64,000 bases of DNA. It comes from CAYIFA01 sp964362625. Its GTDB lineage: Bacteria > Patescibacteriota > Minisyncoccia > 1-14-0-10-42-19. The notes beneath the pieces were generated by a model. It was not told where the DNA came from, made no database searches, and saw nothing but the letters and a program-made list of their open reading frames with translations. A program made the position numbers and the translations under genes. The stretch is taken from positions 1 to 64,000 of the forward strand of contig CAYIFA010000001.1 of the NCBI GenBank assembly GCA_964362625.1, given 5' to 3'. Each line of letters begins with the position of its first letter. Position 1 is the stretch's first letter. Of the stretch, positions 24,647-33,915 are shown piece after piece.

Positions 24647-26005
24647 TTAATTCATATTCTCCAGTATGAATCTTCCGATTCTTTCCCCGGATTTGCCGTC
24701 CAAATAAGCGCACTGCCGGCTTACAAGGATTTGCCGCTTTTCGCGATCAAGAGACGGATTATTAAGATAAACATTAACCCATTTCACTAACTCATCTTCA
24801 TTCGCTACCAGCCGAATCCCGCCGGTAACCAAAGCCTGCGCGTAATGGCGTTTTACATAGTGACGGCGCGGGCTCGGCTTTCCCGGCGTATCTTCACCCA
24901 CATCAAAATTGATATTAATAACCGGCTTATCAAATACCGCCGCATCAATACTAATGGAAGAAGCATAACATACCATAACCGACATGTAATAAAGAGAGTC
25001 TGAAAGATGTCTAAGCTCCTCTCCGGTCATATCCCAGTCATTGCCTTTATTTTTTGAAAAGCGCTCGCCGGGGAATTCATAAACCACTCCCGGAAGTCTA
25101 CGGAATTTGCTGGCTTCGACTTCGTCATTTGGCGGACAACGCACCAAAATAGAAACCTTTTCAGCGAATCTCTTTTGTTCATTCAGGCGGCTTAGCAATT
25201 CGATAATTTCCCAATCGGCATTAGAATAGGCCAGCCCAAACGGAGCATAAAGAAGAATTTTACGGCTGGGGTCCAATCCGAGTTCAGCAAAGAATTTTTC
25301 GCGGCTGGCGTACGGCGCGTTAAAATGAAAATCATACTGCGGCAAACCGGAAACAAAAATATCCTCATCCAAAACCAAGTCAAATTTTTCAAGATCATTT
25401 TTAATGATATTATTAAAGACCACGCACTTATCGGGCAAGAGCCGCAAGATGCAGCGACTGGTCGTCCGATCCCACGAATTAATTAATCCTATACTCTTTA
25501 TCATGCGCCGTTTTGCCTCTCTCAACATATGAACTTCAGTATCATCGAAAAGATTAGCTAGAAATACCAAATCAGGGCGATATTCATCAAAATAGCGCGC
25601 GAAAATATTATTTTTAACCAGCAGATAATCAAGGTAGCGAAACATCCTGACAGCGAATGGGCGGGCGAGAATTGCGTTTACAATATCTCCTAATTTATAA
25701 AAAAGATAATTCCGGCGCTTTTCATAAAGCAACCGCCGCCAAAGATCGGTTGATTCGGTACGTAATAGTGTAAATTTTAAGCGCATAAACCACTTGTCAG
25801 ATCCGCTTATCTCCGGAAAATTGACCGTTTCACAAATTACTCTAGAGGTGGCAAACTCTTTTCTATAGTTATCCGCCCGGTTTCGATCTTTAGTAAACAG
25901 GACTACCCGCACATCTGGGTCGCCGAGAATTGTTTTTAAAACATCTGTACGCAAAAGATTCTTAGCTTCCACCCCTTCAAAAATTGTAATAAAAATTGTT
26001 TTCAT
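24647..26005 (-). CDS. Putative GT-B fold transferase (surface polysaccharide)
   Basis: A 452-residue protein with a C-terminal GT-B half: KILLYAPFGLAYSNADW, then SILVRCPPNDEVE, and VCYASSISIDAAVFDKPVIN, a nucleotide-binding pattern found in CDP-glycerol transferases and related glycosyltransferases. The N-terminal half has LARPFAVRMFRYLDYLLVKN and PDLVFLANLFDDTEVHMLREA. No membrane segment is apparent. The first ATG (MKTIFITIFEG) is used; an upstream TTG adds three residues. It is related in layout to 29566-30963. Acceptor and donor are unknown. Confidence 0.65.
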   Translation of the reverse strand: MKTIFITIFEGVEAKNLLRTDVLKTILGDPDVRVVLFTKDRNRADNYRKEFATSRVICETVNFPEISGSDKWFMRLKFTLLRTESTDLWRRLLYEKRRNYLFYKLGDIVNAILARPFAVRMFRYLDYLLVKNNIFARYFDEYRPDLVFLANLFDDTEVHMLREAKRRMIKSIGLINSWDRTTSRCILRLLPDKCVVFNNIIKNDLEKFDLVLDEDIFVSGLPQYDFHFNAPYASREKFFAELGLDPSRKILLYAPFGLAYSNADWEIIELLSRLNEQKRFAEKVSILVRCPPNDEVEASKFRRLPGVVYEFPGERFSKNKGNDWDMTGEELRHLSDSLYYMSVMVCYASSISIDAAVFDKPVININFDVGEDTPGKPSPRRHYVKRHYAQALVTGGIRLVANEDELVKWVNVYLNNPSLDREKRQILVSRQCAYLDGKSGERIGRFILENMN

Positions 26006-26039
26006 AAGAGTCAATTGAACGAAAGTTCGATATTTTTCC

Positions 26040-26067
26040 TTGACAACATTTGTATATTTGCTATTAT
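26040..26067 (+). promoter_or_regulatory. Plus-strand promoter-like element
   Basis: TTGACA, a 16-bp spacer and TATTAT point away from the adjacent minus-strand genes and lead into a strong hairpin about 15 bp on. No credible plus-strand coding region follows. Confidence 0.45.
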
Positions 26068-26082
26068 GATAATATCCATATG

Positions 26083-26131
26083 AAAAAGCACGGCGTATGC
26101 GGCGCGTCCCTACGCAGTGCTTTTTCTTTTT
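26083..26131. terminator. Bidirectional terminator hairpin
   Basis: The arms AAAAAGCACGGCGTA and TACGCAGTGCTTTTT pair with one mismatch around a 13-nt loop. T-runs are present in both directions. For the minus strand it ends the epimerase gene at 26223-27167; for the plus strand it would end any short transcript from the promoter at 26040. It lies in the 217-bp gap between these genes. Confidence 0.75.
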
Positions 26132-26222
26132 GCCAGCTTATTGGTGCCCTTATAAACATTTTGGCTGTCGATAAAAGCAAAATTATTTTCTTCTTTTTTC
26201 ATAATGTTCATAATCAAAATTT

Positions 26223-27167
26223 TTATGCGCGATCCATTATTAACCAGTCAACGGTTTTAGCCAGGCCCTTATCTAAATCATATTTGGGCCGCCAGTTAAA
26301 TTTTGAAAATGTCTTGGCCATATCTGCCTGCCATTTATCGCTATCGTAGTGAACCGGCGGGAAGGCGCCCCAATTTATTTTACTTTTTGAACCGGTGATT
26401 TCGAGAATTTTATCCGCCAAATCTCCGAACGAAGTTTTTGTGCCGCTGCCCGCGTTAAAAATTTCGCCCTTGAGGTTACCGGCTTTACCGGCAGCCTCAA
26501 GATATAACTCTATTATGTCATCAACGTAAATAAAATCCCTTACTATTGATGGTTCGGTAAGATTAATTTCTTGATCGTGAATGGCCCGGTAAATCATATT
26601 ATAAATCAACCGTCCTTTCTGAATGGCGGGGCCATATGGGGTGAATATGCGAAACGTAAGAATCGGCTTATTTTTTGTTCGCGCTATGGCTTGGCCATAT
26701 AATGTCTCTGCAAGCTTAGTTATGCTGTATAGCTCTGCCGGTTCGCAAACATCCGATTCTTTAATGGGCCGATCTTTAAGGCCGCATTCTGAAAACGAAC
26801 CCGTATTTATAAAATATTCATAATCTACACTATCTAGGGCATCAATAAGATTGGCGCTACCTATTATATTAGTCCGGATTACTTCTTCATTCGGGGCCCG
26901 GACTCCGCTCATAATAGTGGAGGTTGCCAGATGAAAAATCCCTTGCGGGTTTATTTTTTTTACGGTTTTTCTTAGAAATTCCGCGTCCGCCAGATCGCCG
27001 AAATAAACTTTGAGCCGAGGCAATAAATTATTAATGCGCCATGGATCTGACTTCTCTCGCAGTATTACGTGAACTTCATTCCCGCCCTCTATCAATTTCT
27101 GGGTTAAATGTGAGCCGATAAAGCCGCCTGCCCCGGTTATCAATATTTTTTGAGTTTTGTTTATCAT
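26223..27167 (-). CDS. NAD-dependent nucleotide-sugar epimerase/dehydratase (extended SDR)
   Basis: A 314-residue extended SDR with ITGAGGFIGSHLTQKL at the N-terminus, INTGSFSECG near the catalytic Ser/Thr and an intact catalytic pair in YSITKLAETLYG. The region RDFIYVDDIIELYLEAAG is typical of UDP-glucose 4-epimerase and CDP-sugar epimerase relatives. Its stop is followed at once by the neighbouring gene cluster's terminator. It abuts the gene upstream with no spacing (TAA then ATG). Substrate unresolved. Confidence 0.85.
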   Translation of the reverse strand: MINKTQKILITGAGGFIGSHLTQKLIEGGNEVHVILREKSDPWRINNLLPRLKVYFGDLADAEFLRKTVKKINPQGIFHLATSTIMSGVRAPNEEVIRTNIIGSANLIDALDSVDYEYFINTGSFSECGLKDRPIKESDVCEPAELYSITKLAETLYGQAIARTKNKPILTFRIFTPYGPAIQKGRLIYNMIYRAIHDQEINLTEPSIVRDFIYVDDIIELYLEAAGKAGNLKGEIFNAGSGTKTSFGDLADKILEITGSKSKINWGAFPPVHYDSDKWQADMAKTFSKFNWRPKYDLDKGLAKTVDWLIMDRA

Positions 27168-28103
27168 TTAACTAACCGGAAAGAGTTTGCCGATAACCGC
27201 AAGTTCGTCTTTTATATTGCGCCGCTCCTTATTCCGGTTGGCATTAAGATGAACCGCAAATGGCCTCCCCCGCCACACATATTCTTCCCATCCAAAAGAA
27301 GCCGCGTCGGGATACCCGAGTTCGGCGAAAGACGTTTCGGAATAATAACCGGGTTTTTTCGGCGCATAGCTAAATCGGTCAGGCAATATTTTTTCCAAAA
27401 AAGAAATCGGGTGTTTTGGCTTAAAAACGGGTTTGGCCAAGTCAAACCGGGCGCTTTGCGAAAAATGCTTTGATATTCTATAACCCGTATCCCGGGAAAT
27501 TCTTATCTTGGCGCGTTCTCCCAAAATGGTATTCTGGGCGAACTGCCGAACGCGCTTGTTAACTCTCTGTAAAAAAGATCTGCCGCCAAATGTATCATTA
27601 TAACCAGGCCTAAAATCCAACTCCCGGTAGTCAACACGATGCAAATCAATAAAAAAACAGTTTATGGAAGAAAAGTAGCGATATTTTATTAAACGGGCGG
27701 GATGATATGGTGTGCCAAAAAAATGCAATTTTTCTTCAAGCATATGTTCGATAACATCAGCAATCCATGCGGGACGCACCAGAAAAAAATCGCTGTCCAA
27801 AATAAGGGCGAAGCGCGTTTTTATATGTTCAAGTGTTTTATGAATTCCGGCGGCATGATGATAACTCCCCCTCATCCAGGAAGATAACCCCTCGGCTTTC
27901 GCTTCCCCAGGAACAATAATAAAACCGCTATCCCGATCGTTGGCCGGCACTTTCCCGAGCGAATTATCAGCGACTACCCAGGCAAAATCCGCTCCGGGAT
28001 TCATTTTCTTGGTGAGCAATAAATTAAATTCGAGCAATTCCTTGGTCGCAGTAGTGTGGTATACAGATGAAATCGTCAGATCATGAGAAGAGTTGCCGCT
28101 CAT
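27168..28103 (-). CDS. Putative GT-A type glycosyltransferase
   Basis: A 311-residue protein with a likely nucleotide-sugar/metal motif in RFALILDSDFFLVRP (DSD, about residue 103) and a preceding WVVADNSLGK. SVYHTTATKELLEFNLLL at the start resembles the first strand and helix of GT2-like enzymes. The C-terminal part is basic (RVNKRVRQFAQN, RNKERRN). Family assignment is tentative. It overlaps the RmlB-like gene by 23 nt, so the two are translationally coupled. Confidence 0.55.
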   Translation of the reverse strand: MSGNSSHDLTISSVYHTTATKELLEFNLLLTKKMNPGADFAWVVADNSLGKVPANDRDSGFIIVPGEAKAEGLSSWMRGSYHHAAGIHKTLEHIKTRFALILDSDFFLVRPAWIADVIEHMLEEKLHFFGTPYHPARLIKYRYFSSINCFFIDLHRVDYRELDFRPGYNDTFGGRSFLQRVNKRVRQFAQNTILGERAKIRISRDTGYRISKHFSQSARFDLAKPVFKPKHPISFLEKILPDRFSYAPKKPGYYSETSFAELGYPDAASFGWEEYVWRGRPFAVHLNANRNKERRNIKDELAVIGKLFPVS

Positions 28104-29082
28104 CGTTATAAGATGCTGCTATTTTTTTAATCGCATCATTAAAAGTATATTGCGGCGCCCAATTTAGTTTCTCCCGAATTTTAGATGAATCTAAAGCGTA
28201 ACGCATATCTTGCCCGGAACGATCTTGTATGAATTCAACGGTGTTATCGTTAAATGGTTTATCGTGAAGCGCCAGCACGGTACGCGCTACGTGGCTTACC
28301 GAATATTCTTCCGGAGAAGAAATATGATAAGTTTCGCCTGTTTCGCCTCTCAGCATTACATCATAAATCGCGCGGCAATTATCGCGCACGTATATCCAAT
28401 TTCTTACCTGTTCGCCGGATCCATGAATTCTTATTTTTGCTCCTTTATTTATCTGCGTTAAGCAAAAAGATACCAGCTTCTCGGGGTGCTGACGTTCACC
28501 GTAATTATTGGTGGTACGGGTAATTATATACGGCAGCCCGTAAGTCCTTCCGAATGACTTTACCAGCATTTCTGCGGCTGATTTGGTTGCCGAATAAGGA
28601 TTTGAAGGATTATGCCGGTCGTCTTCTTTAAAATGCCCCTCCTTGATGTCACCGAATACTTCATCGGTGCTTATATAAATAAAATTTGGCGTTTTGAACT
28701 TCCAATCATGCAGCAAATTATGCGTCCTCCCCTTGATCAATAAATTAAGAAGATTGTGAGTTCCGAGAATGTTGCTTTTTATAAAGACACCGCTCGCATT
28801 GATAGAATTATCAACGTGGGATTCGGCGGCAAAGTGGACTATGTAATCCGAATACGGAAGCTCGGTTAAATCATTGATATCTTTTTTTATAAAGCGGTAT
28901 TGAGTAGGAAACTGCTTGGAGAAATACTCGCCCAATTTGATATTTGAAGCGTAAGTAATTTTATCTATATTTATGACATTGAATCCTTCGCCCAGCATAA
29001 GCCGGGCAAAATGACCGCCAATGAAGCCCAGGCCGCCGGTTATTAAAACGGTTTTATTTTTTCTGATACCTTGTTCCGGCAT
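28081..29082 (-). CDS. dTDP-glucose 4,6-dehydratase family protein (RmlB-like)
   Basis: RmlB-type enzymes make NDP-4-keto-6-deoxy-hexose. Here are VLITGGLGFIGGHFARLML, VHFAAESHVDNSI, YISTDEVFGD (containing the Thr-Asp-Glu catalytic triad), the YSATKSAAEMLVKSF pair and RTTNNYGERQHPEK, a nearly complete RmlB signature. The length of 333 is normal. It lies 6 nt from a cupin gene whose family includes 3,5- and 3,4-ketoisomerases, which would act on its product. No RmlA or RmlD is present nearby. Confidence 0.9.
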   Translation of the reverse strand: MPEQGIRKNKTVLITGGLGFIGGHFARLMLGEGFNVINIDKITYASNIKLGEYFSKQFPTQYRFIKKDINDLTELPYSDYIVHFAAESHVDNSINASGVFIKSNILGTHNLLNLLIKGRTHNLLHDWKFKTPNFIYISTDEVFGDIKEGHFKEDDRHNPSNPYSATKSAAEMLVKSFGRTYGLPYIITRTTNNYGERQHPEKLVSFCLTQINKGAKIRIHGSGEQVRNWIYVRDNCRAIYDVMLRGETGETYHISSPEEYSVSHVARTVLALHDKPFNDNTVEFIQDRSGQDMRYALDSSKIREKLNWAPQYTFNDAIKKIAASYNDERQLFS

Positions 29083-29088
29083 AAAAAA

Positions 29089-29526
29089 TTAAAACTTTGA
29101 TTTATAATCGCTAAAATCCGGCGCCTCTGTCTCGTTGTCGCCCTCTTTCCATGGATAATCGCATATATTTACCATTACTGCATCGTCCTTAAAGGGATTC
29201 CGTATAAGATAGCCAACGCCGGCCGGAATATCAAATAGAACCGGATGACTGTCGGCATTAACCTCTGTTTCCTTAAAAACTTCTGCTTCGCGATACGCAA
29301 GGATAATCCTCCCTTCCACAAGATTCAAAAGAGTCCTTCTCTTTCGGTGCAAATAAGGTCCTTTCTCTTCTCCGGCCCGGCAAGTGGCATAATAAACATA
29401 ACGCGGCGTCATTGCCGGAAGCGAGTCATAATCTTTCCACAGCGGCATCAGCATTCCGTTGGTCCGGCCGCTAGTTTTGCTGACGGTTTTTATTCTAACA
29501 ATAGGATAAGAACTTACTCCGGCCAT
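29089..29526 (-). CDS. RmlC-like/WxcM-like cupin protein
   Basis: A 145-residue single-domain cupin. The core has GPYLHRKRRTLLNLVEGRII, ending in DIPAGVGYLIRNPF, reminiscent of dTDP-4-dehydrorhamnose 3,5-epimerases and dTDP-sugar 3,4-ketoisomerases. The catalytic His is plausibly that of PYLHRKR. It lies immediately upstream of an RmlB-like dehydratase, so it probably isomerises that 4-keto sugar. A leaderless-type promoter precedes it. Confidence 0.72.
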   Translation of the reverse strand: MAGVSSYPIVRIKTVSKTSGRTNGMLMPLWKDYDSLPAMTPRYVYYATCRAGEEKGPYLHRKRRTLLNLVEGRIILAYREAEVFKETEVNADSHPVLFDIPAGVGYLIRNPFKDDAVMVNICDYPWKEGDNETEAPDFSDYKSKF

Positions 29527-29532
29527 CTTTAA

Positions 29533-29561
29533 ATGCTACGGAATCCGGACTAAAAAATCAA
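29533..29561 (-). promoter_or_regulatory. Promoter of the cupin-RmlB-like operon, leaderless geometry
   Basis: TTGATT, a 17-bp spacer and TAGCAT end 6 nt before the ATG of the cupin gene. Confidence 0.65.
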
Positions 29562-29565
29562 GTTT

Positions 29566-30963
29566 TTAAAGGATATTCAGCTGTTTTACGGCGCCGACTG
29601 CGATTAGCTCTATTTCTTCGGCGGCGCGCATGCCGGCAGACACATTTAAACCGAGGGGGCGAATATAATTCTTCACAAACGCGCGCCTCTGCTCCATTTT
29701 ATCGTCCTTCCCTTCCAAGAGATTCTCGACTAACTCGCGGAAATGTTCCGGTGATTTAGCAACTAGAAGACAACCTTCTTTAAGAAATTGCTGAAAATGA
29801 ACAGCTTCGAGCTGGGTTTCGCGATACTTATCAGTCATTATGGCCACCCCCGGCTTATCTAATATCAACGCGTCAATCATTCCGCTGGTGTTTATACCGA
29901 CCGTGCCGATAGAATAATATAGTGAATCGTAAAAAAACTGGCGAGCATCCGCTGTTGCCGGCAACATTCCTTTTTTAGGAACAATAATTACCCCGTCGCT
30001 TTCAATATTTTCATAAATCTGATAATTAGAAGGGTGAGGCCGTACTGCGATTTGTATCGCCCTAACCAGCTGGTCAGTGGAGTTATCAAGAGCTTTACGT
30101 AAATCCTTAATAAGCCATACTTCATTTTCGGCGATGTTTTTCGATGAACCAAGATAAAGAATATATGGCCAATCGGATTTCAGATTGTTTTCTCGACAAA
30201 ATTCTTCACGCGAAATAGATGGCTTTAATTCCCTAAACCATGCGTCGAATAGCGGAGAACCGATAAGACGAATTTTTTCTCTCGGTATACTGTGATGTTT
30301 CATTGCTTCTTCTTGTTGTGCGGCATTCCAGACCAGCACGATGTCCGGAACTACCGGGATAATCCCGCGAACAGTCAAATTATCCCAACTCATTACGCTG
30401 ACAATGCTTGGAATCCCGAGGGCTTTGGCGGCTTTTAGGTATTCGGTATCCGCTGAAGAATGGCGCATGTTGGCCGGAGAAACTACTACGGCGTTCGGTT
30501 TAAGTGTTGTTAGCTTGGTCTTAATTTGCGAATCGGCCGGACCAATATTTTCTACCAGTCCCAACATAAACCCGGCTACCCTATTTTTAATGATCCGGTT
30601 GGCGAACGAATTTTTTTTAAGCAAAAACGGTCTCGCCCGCCTTGGCAAAAAATTTATCCAGTCACGGCGATAGAAATCAGATTGCCCCCCGACAATTAAA
30701 TAACGGCGATAATTCCTGATTTCTCTTAATGGCGATAAAATATGCCGCGAAAATCCGCGGCTGGACTCAACCAATTCATAATCGAATCTAGCATTATTTT
30801 CCTTCATCTCCGCCAAAACTTCTGCCGCGCCAAACCTGTCTCTTTTGCTCCACTTTTTATCAAAAAAAACTTTGACCTCGTGTCCGCGTCCGCATAATTC
30901 CTCGACAATGCTCCGGTAATAAGAGATTAAATTAATGCTCCGAAAAACAAACAATATGCGCAT
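29566..30963 (-). CDS. Putative GT-B fold transferase
   Basis: A 465-residue protein with N-terminal MRILFVFRSINLISYYRSIV followed by EELCGRGHEVKVFFD, a GT-B start. It has PDIVLVWNAAQQEEAMKH, then IRLIGSPLFDAW, and a C-terminal GTVGINTSGMIDALILDKPG, the same pattern as in CDP-glycerol and polysaccharide transferases. The ATG lies just after the AsnB stop. Acceptor unknown. It shares domain order with the gene at 24647-26005. Confidence 0.65.
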   Translation of the reverse strand: MRILFVFRSINLISYYRSIVEELCGRGHEVKVFFDKKWSKRDRFGAAEVLAEMKENNARFDYELVESSRGFSRHILSPLREIRNYRRYLIVGGQSDFYRRDWINFLPRRARPFLLKKNSFANRIIKNRVAGFMLGLVENIGPADSQIKTKLTTLKPNAVVVSPANMRHSSADTEYLKAAKALGIPSIVSVMSWDNLTVRGIIPVVPDIVLVWNAAQQEEAMKHHSIPREKIRLIGSPLFDAWFRELKPSISREEFCRENNLKSDWPYILYLGSSKNIAENEVWLIKDLRKALDNSTDQLVRAIQIAVRPHPSNYQIYENIESDGVIIVPKKGMLPATADARQFFYDSLYYSIGTVGINTSGMIDALILDKPGVAIMTDKYRETQLEAVHFQQFLKEGCLLVAKSPEHFRELVENLLEGKDDKMEQRRAFVKNYIRPLGLNVSAGMRAAEEIELIAVGAVKQLNIL

Positions 30964-30964
30964 A

Positions 30965-32824
30965 CTAATCAAAATATTTTCTTAGCCACAGTTCTAAATG
31001 AATCCACTGCCAAATGTGAAAAGAATTGGTATGGCTGATGATCGGAGCTTCGGTATATGCTTTGTATTCCGCGAGTATTTTTTTCTGGTCAAAATAATGG
31101 CGATTAGCGAATGACTTTGAAGAAAGAATGGAGGTAATCCATGGCCTAAGTTCGCGCTTAAACCATTGACGCTGGGGACTGGGCACCGCGCGCTTAGGCG
31201 CATTCAAAACATACTCAGGCATTATTTTTTTAAGCGCTTGACGCATAAAATATCGCTGTTGGCCGCTATGAATTTTATGCCGACCGGCAAGCGATATCCC
31301 TAGTTCCATCAAACGATAATCAACAAAAGGCACGCGCTGTTCTATGCCGTAAGCCATGGCCGCGCGATCAGCACTGTGAAGAATGCGCGGTAATTTAGTA
31401 TATAAAATATCGCGATATTGCATATTTTGCAAGGCCGATTCAAATGGTTTTTCGAAATCCGGGCGCTCGTGGTGAGACTGTTTAATAAAATTACGGGATA
31501 GAACTTCGGCATTGGCAAAACTGCTGGCATCTGCCGATGTGCCGCCGAGAAAATAAGAAGATAAGGAGTTTATAAAAAATCTTAATACAGCGTGTTCATC
31601 AGAAATTGAACGCAGCATTCCGTAAGCATTCAATTCATCATACATCCGATCCAGCCCATCATTTTGCAAAACATCTAGAAAATAAGCGCCCATATAATAC
31701 TCGTAGCCGGCGCCAACTTCATCTCCACCTTGTCCGCCCAAAATTACCGGAATTTTGTTTTCGCGGCAAACTTTGGCAAGCATGTGCAGGCCGAATGTCG
31801 GCAGCCCGGGGAACGGCTCATCTTGATGCCATAAAACTTCTTCGGCAAGGTCAGACATATCGCTAGGCGAAACTGTTATATACTCCCATTTCCACCCCAA
31901 TCCTTTCGCCAGCGCCTTCATAAAAGGAATTTCTTTGTCCTTATGGTCGCTGTAAACGTGCGAAAACAGCCGGAAATTTTTCTGGCCGCCAACTATATGG
32001 TGCACCATCGCGGTTACTGCCGAAGAATCAAAACCGCCGGAAAGCTGAACGCCGATCGGAACATCGCTGCGTAATTGGATGCACACCGCGTCTTTAAAAA
32101 CGTGGAAAAAATCTCCTGCGGCTTTTCCGCCGCTCCAGTTTGATAAATCAAGCACACGATCTTTTAGATCCCAGTATCGTTCAATCTTTAGTTTTCCGTT
32201 TTTATAAAGCAAAAAGCACCCGGCCGGAAGCTGATGAATATTTTCAAAAAAAGTTTCGTTGGTGTGATGATAATAGCCGTAAGCCAAATAGTCATAAATA
32301 ATTTTATCGTTCGGCTTGGTTTTAATGCCGGCGACGAGTAGTGCCTTTATTTCTGAAGCAAAATAAAATACGCCGTTTTGAATCGCATAATAAAATGGTT
32401 TGACCCCCAGGTGGTCTCGCGCCGCGTATAATTCTTTTTTGTGTTCGTCCCAAAGCGCGAATGCAAAAATGCCATTTAGATGTTCCGGCGTTCGCTTCCC
32501 CCATTTTTTATAACCTTTAAGCAAAACCTCGGTATCCGAAGAGCTCTGCCAGGGACCGGACAACTCTTTTTTTAGCTCAAGATAATTATAAATTTCACCA
32601 TTGAAAGTAATCCAAATTTTTCCTGAAGTATCGGGCATTGGCTGATGGCCAGACGCGCTCAAATCCAAAATACTCAAACGCCGATGCCCGAGCGCCGCGT
32701 TATCCTTTATATAAACTCCCTCATCATCCGACCCGCGATGCCGGATGGCCTTGACCATCCGCGCAAGTAATTTTGACGGTGGTTTTTGATTTTTTTTACA
32801 AACAAACCCGGCAATGCCGCACAT
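30965..32824 (-). CDS. asnB: Asparagine synthase (glutamine-hydrolysing), AsnB-type
   Basis: A 619-residue amidotransferase. The mature N-terminal Cys2 (MCGIAGF) is the glutaminase nucleophile, followed by IRHRGSDDEG, GHRRLSILDLS and TFNGEIYNYLEL. The synthetase domain has VQLSGGFDSSAV (PPi loop) and GGQGGDEVGAGYEYY. In surface polysaccharide loci AsnB homologues amidate uronic or nonulosonic acids, which is the likely role here, but free asparagine synthesis is possible. A promoter with TTGCGT and TAAAAT precedes it. It is divergent from the plus-strand oxygenase. Confidence 0.93.
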   Translation of the reverse strand: MCGIAGFVCKKNQKPPSKLLARMVKAIRHRGSDDEGVYIKDNAALGHRRLSILDLSASGHQPMPDTSGKIWITFNGEIYNYLELKKELSGPWQSSSDTEVLLKGYKKWGKRTPEHLNGIFAFALWDEHKKELYAARDHLGVKPFYYAIQNGVFYFASEIKALLVAGIKTKPNDKIIYDYLAYGYYHHTNETFFENIHQLPAGCFLLYKNGKLKIERYWDLKDRVLDLSNWSGGKAAGDFFHVFKDAVCIQLRSDVPIGVQLSGGFDSSAVTAMVHHIVGGQKNFRLFSHVYSDHKDKEIPFMKALAKGLGWKWEYITVSPSDMSDLAEEVLWHQDEPFPGLPTFGLHMLAKVCRENKIPVILGGQGGDEVGAGYEYYMGAYFLDVLQNDGLDRMYDELNAYGMLRSISDEHAVLRFFINSLSSYFLGGTSADASSFANAEVLSRNFIKQSHHERPDFEKPFESALQNMQYRDILYTKLPRILHSADRAAMAYGIEQRVPFVDYRLMELGISLAGRHKIHSGQQRYFMRQALKKIMPEYVLNAPKRAVPSPQRQWFKRELRPWITSILSSKSFANRHYFDQKKILAEYKAYTEAPIISHTNSFHIWQWIHLELWLRKYFD

Positions 32825-32835
32825 ATGATTATGAT

Positions 32836-32864
32836 ATTTTAAGCTTTATTATGAAATAACGCAA
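32836..32864 (-). promoter_or_regulatory. Promoter of asnB
   Basis: TTGCGT, a 17-bp spacer and TAAAAT lie 11 nt before the asnB ATG. A second -10-like TATCAT sits 6 nt from the ATG. Confidence 0.6.
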
Positions 32865-32906
32865 AGATAAGATCCAAGTCAGGTATTTATTTTTAGTAAA
32901 ACATGG

Positions 32907-32912
32907 TATATT
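32907..32912 (+). promoter_or_regulatory. -10 element of the PhyH oxygenase gene, leaderless geometry
   Basis: TATATT ends 6 nt before the plus-strand ATG. The -35 is not clear. The 94-bp region between the divergent genes holds both promoters. Confidence 0.5.
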
Positions 32913-32918
32913 TTCTTC

Positions 32919-33905
32919 ATGGAAAAACTCCTACGCATTCCCCGGGCTAACTATGCGAATCATCCGGCTTATGGCGAGCTCTTTGGCAAACCCTCATTAT
33001 TTTTACGAGCTAGGGCTCTTAAGCGTTTTCTGCCTCAATTTTTCCGCCAAATCAAAAGAGCAATCGCTGAAAACCGCCGACCGGTAGATTCTCTCGAACT
33101 GACTGCAGAAGATAACCGCCGCTTTCCATTGCTGGCTACGCTAGTTCGGGATGGAATTGCCGCGCTTAACTTAAGCGATCAGGAGATTACGCGCATCCGT
33201 CAAAACGCCGAACCGCATATTCAAGATTTACAAAAACACAAATATTCAATTCCGGTCGGTAAACGGCAATTTAAAGATAAAGTCCGCGCCATACCCAAAA
33301 AAGAATTTCCGGAATTCTTCACTATGATCAGTGAAATATTGGGCGGACATCAAGTTATAGAAACATTATCTCGTTATCGGGGCTTCGCTCTGGCCTTCAA
33401 TAACATCTTTGTTCATATCAGCGACCCCGACGATGTTGATTGGCGCAACAAATTTAGCGACATCAATCTCCCTGACCCGAAAAGCGTTTATATGCACTTT
33501 GATTCCAAAATCCAACGCACGAAATGCCTGCTTTATCTTACGACCGTTACTGCCGACAATGGCCCGTTTTGCCATATTCGGGGGAGTAACCGCATTAAAA
33601 CCGGATTTCTGGAGTATGTGACCAGAAAAGCCAATGATAAAAGCGGTCTGGATGGCTGGGAACCCCAAACGCGGCGCCTATTTTCCGCTCTGCCGAAATT
33701 TTTTCAGCACAAATCAGAGTTCGGCAATGACCTCTCGGACTCTGATCCGGAAACCCAAAAGATGCTCGCCTTAGAAAGGCAATTCACTACCACTGACGGG
33801 AACCTGCTTCTTTTTGACACCGATAGTCTACATCGCGGTGGGATGATAAAAGAAGGACAGCGTATTATGCTGCAAATTGATTTTGTCCGCGCTTCCAGCG
33901 CGTAA
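32919..33905 (+). CDS. Phytanoyl-CoA dioxygenase (PhyH)-like 2-oxoglutarate/iron oxygenase
   Basis: A 328-residue member of the Fe(II)/2-oxoglutarate oxygenases. The iron triad can be read as His193 and Asp195 (VYMHFDSK) and His305 (SLHRGG), with Arg315 suited to bind 2-oxoglutarate. LLYLTTVTADNGPFCHIRGS is the strand characteristic of PhyH-like proteins. It may hydroxylate a sugar or lipid. It is followed after 10 nt by an FkbM methyltransferase, a pairing compatible with hydroxylation followed by O-methylation. One of two such proteins in the window. Confidence 0.8.
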   Translation: MEKLLRIPRANYANHPAYGELFGKPSLFLRARALKRFLPQFFRQIKRAIAENRRPVDSLELTAEDNRRFPLLATLVRDGIAALNLSDQEITRIRQNAEPHIQDLQKHKYSIPVGKRQFKDKVRAIPKKEFPEFFTMISEILGGHQVIETLSRYRGFALAFNNIFVHISDPDDVDWRNKFSDINLPDPKSVYMHFDSKIQRTKCLLYLTTVTADNGPFCHIRGSNRIKTGFLEYVTRKANDKSGLDGWEPQTRRLFSALPKFFQHKSEFGNDLSDSDPETQKMLALERQFTTTDGNLLLFDTDSLHRGGMIKEGQRIMLQIDFVRASSA

Positions 33906-33915
33906 CTGGCACGCC

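Noticed and set aside
26050..26349. Plus-strand reading frame of 99 codons
   Set aside because: It runs through a terminator hairpin and into the antisense of an epimerase gene; no Shine-Dalgarno.
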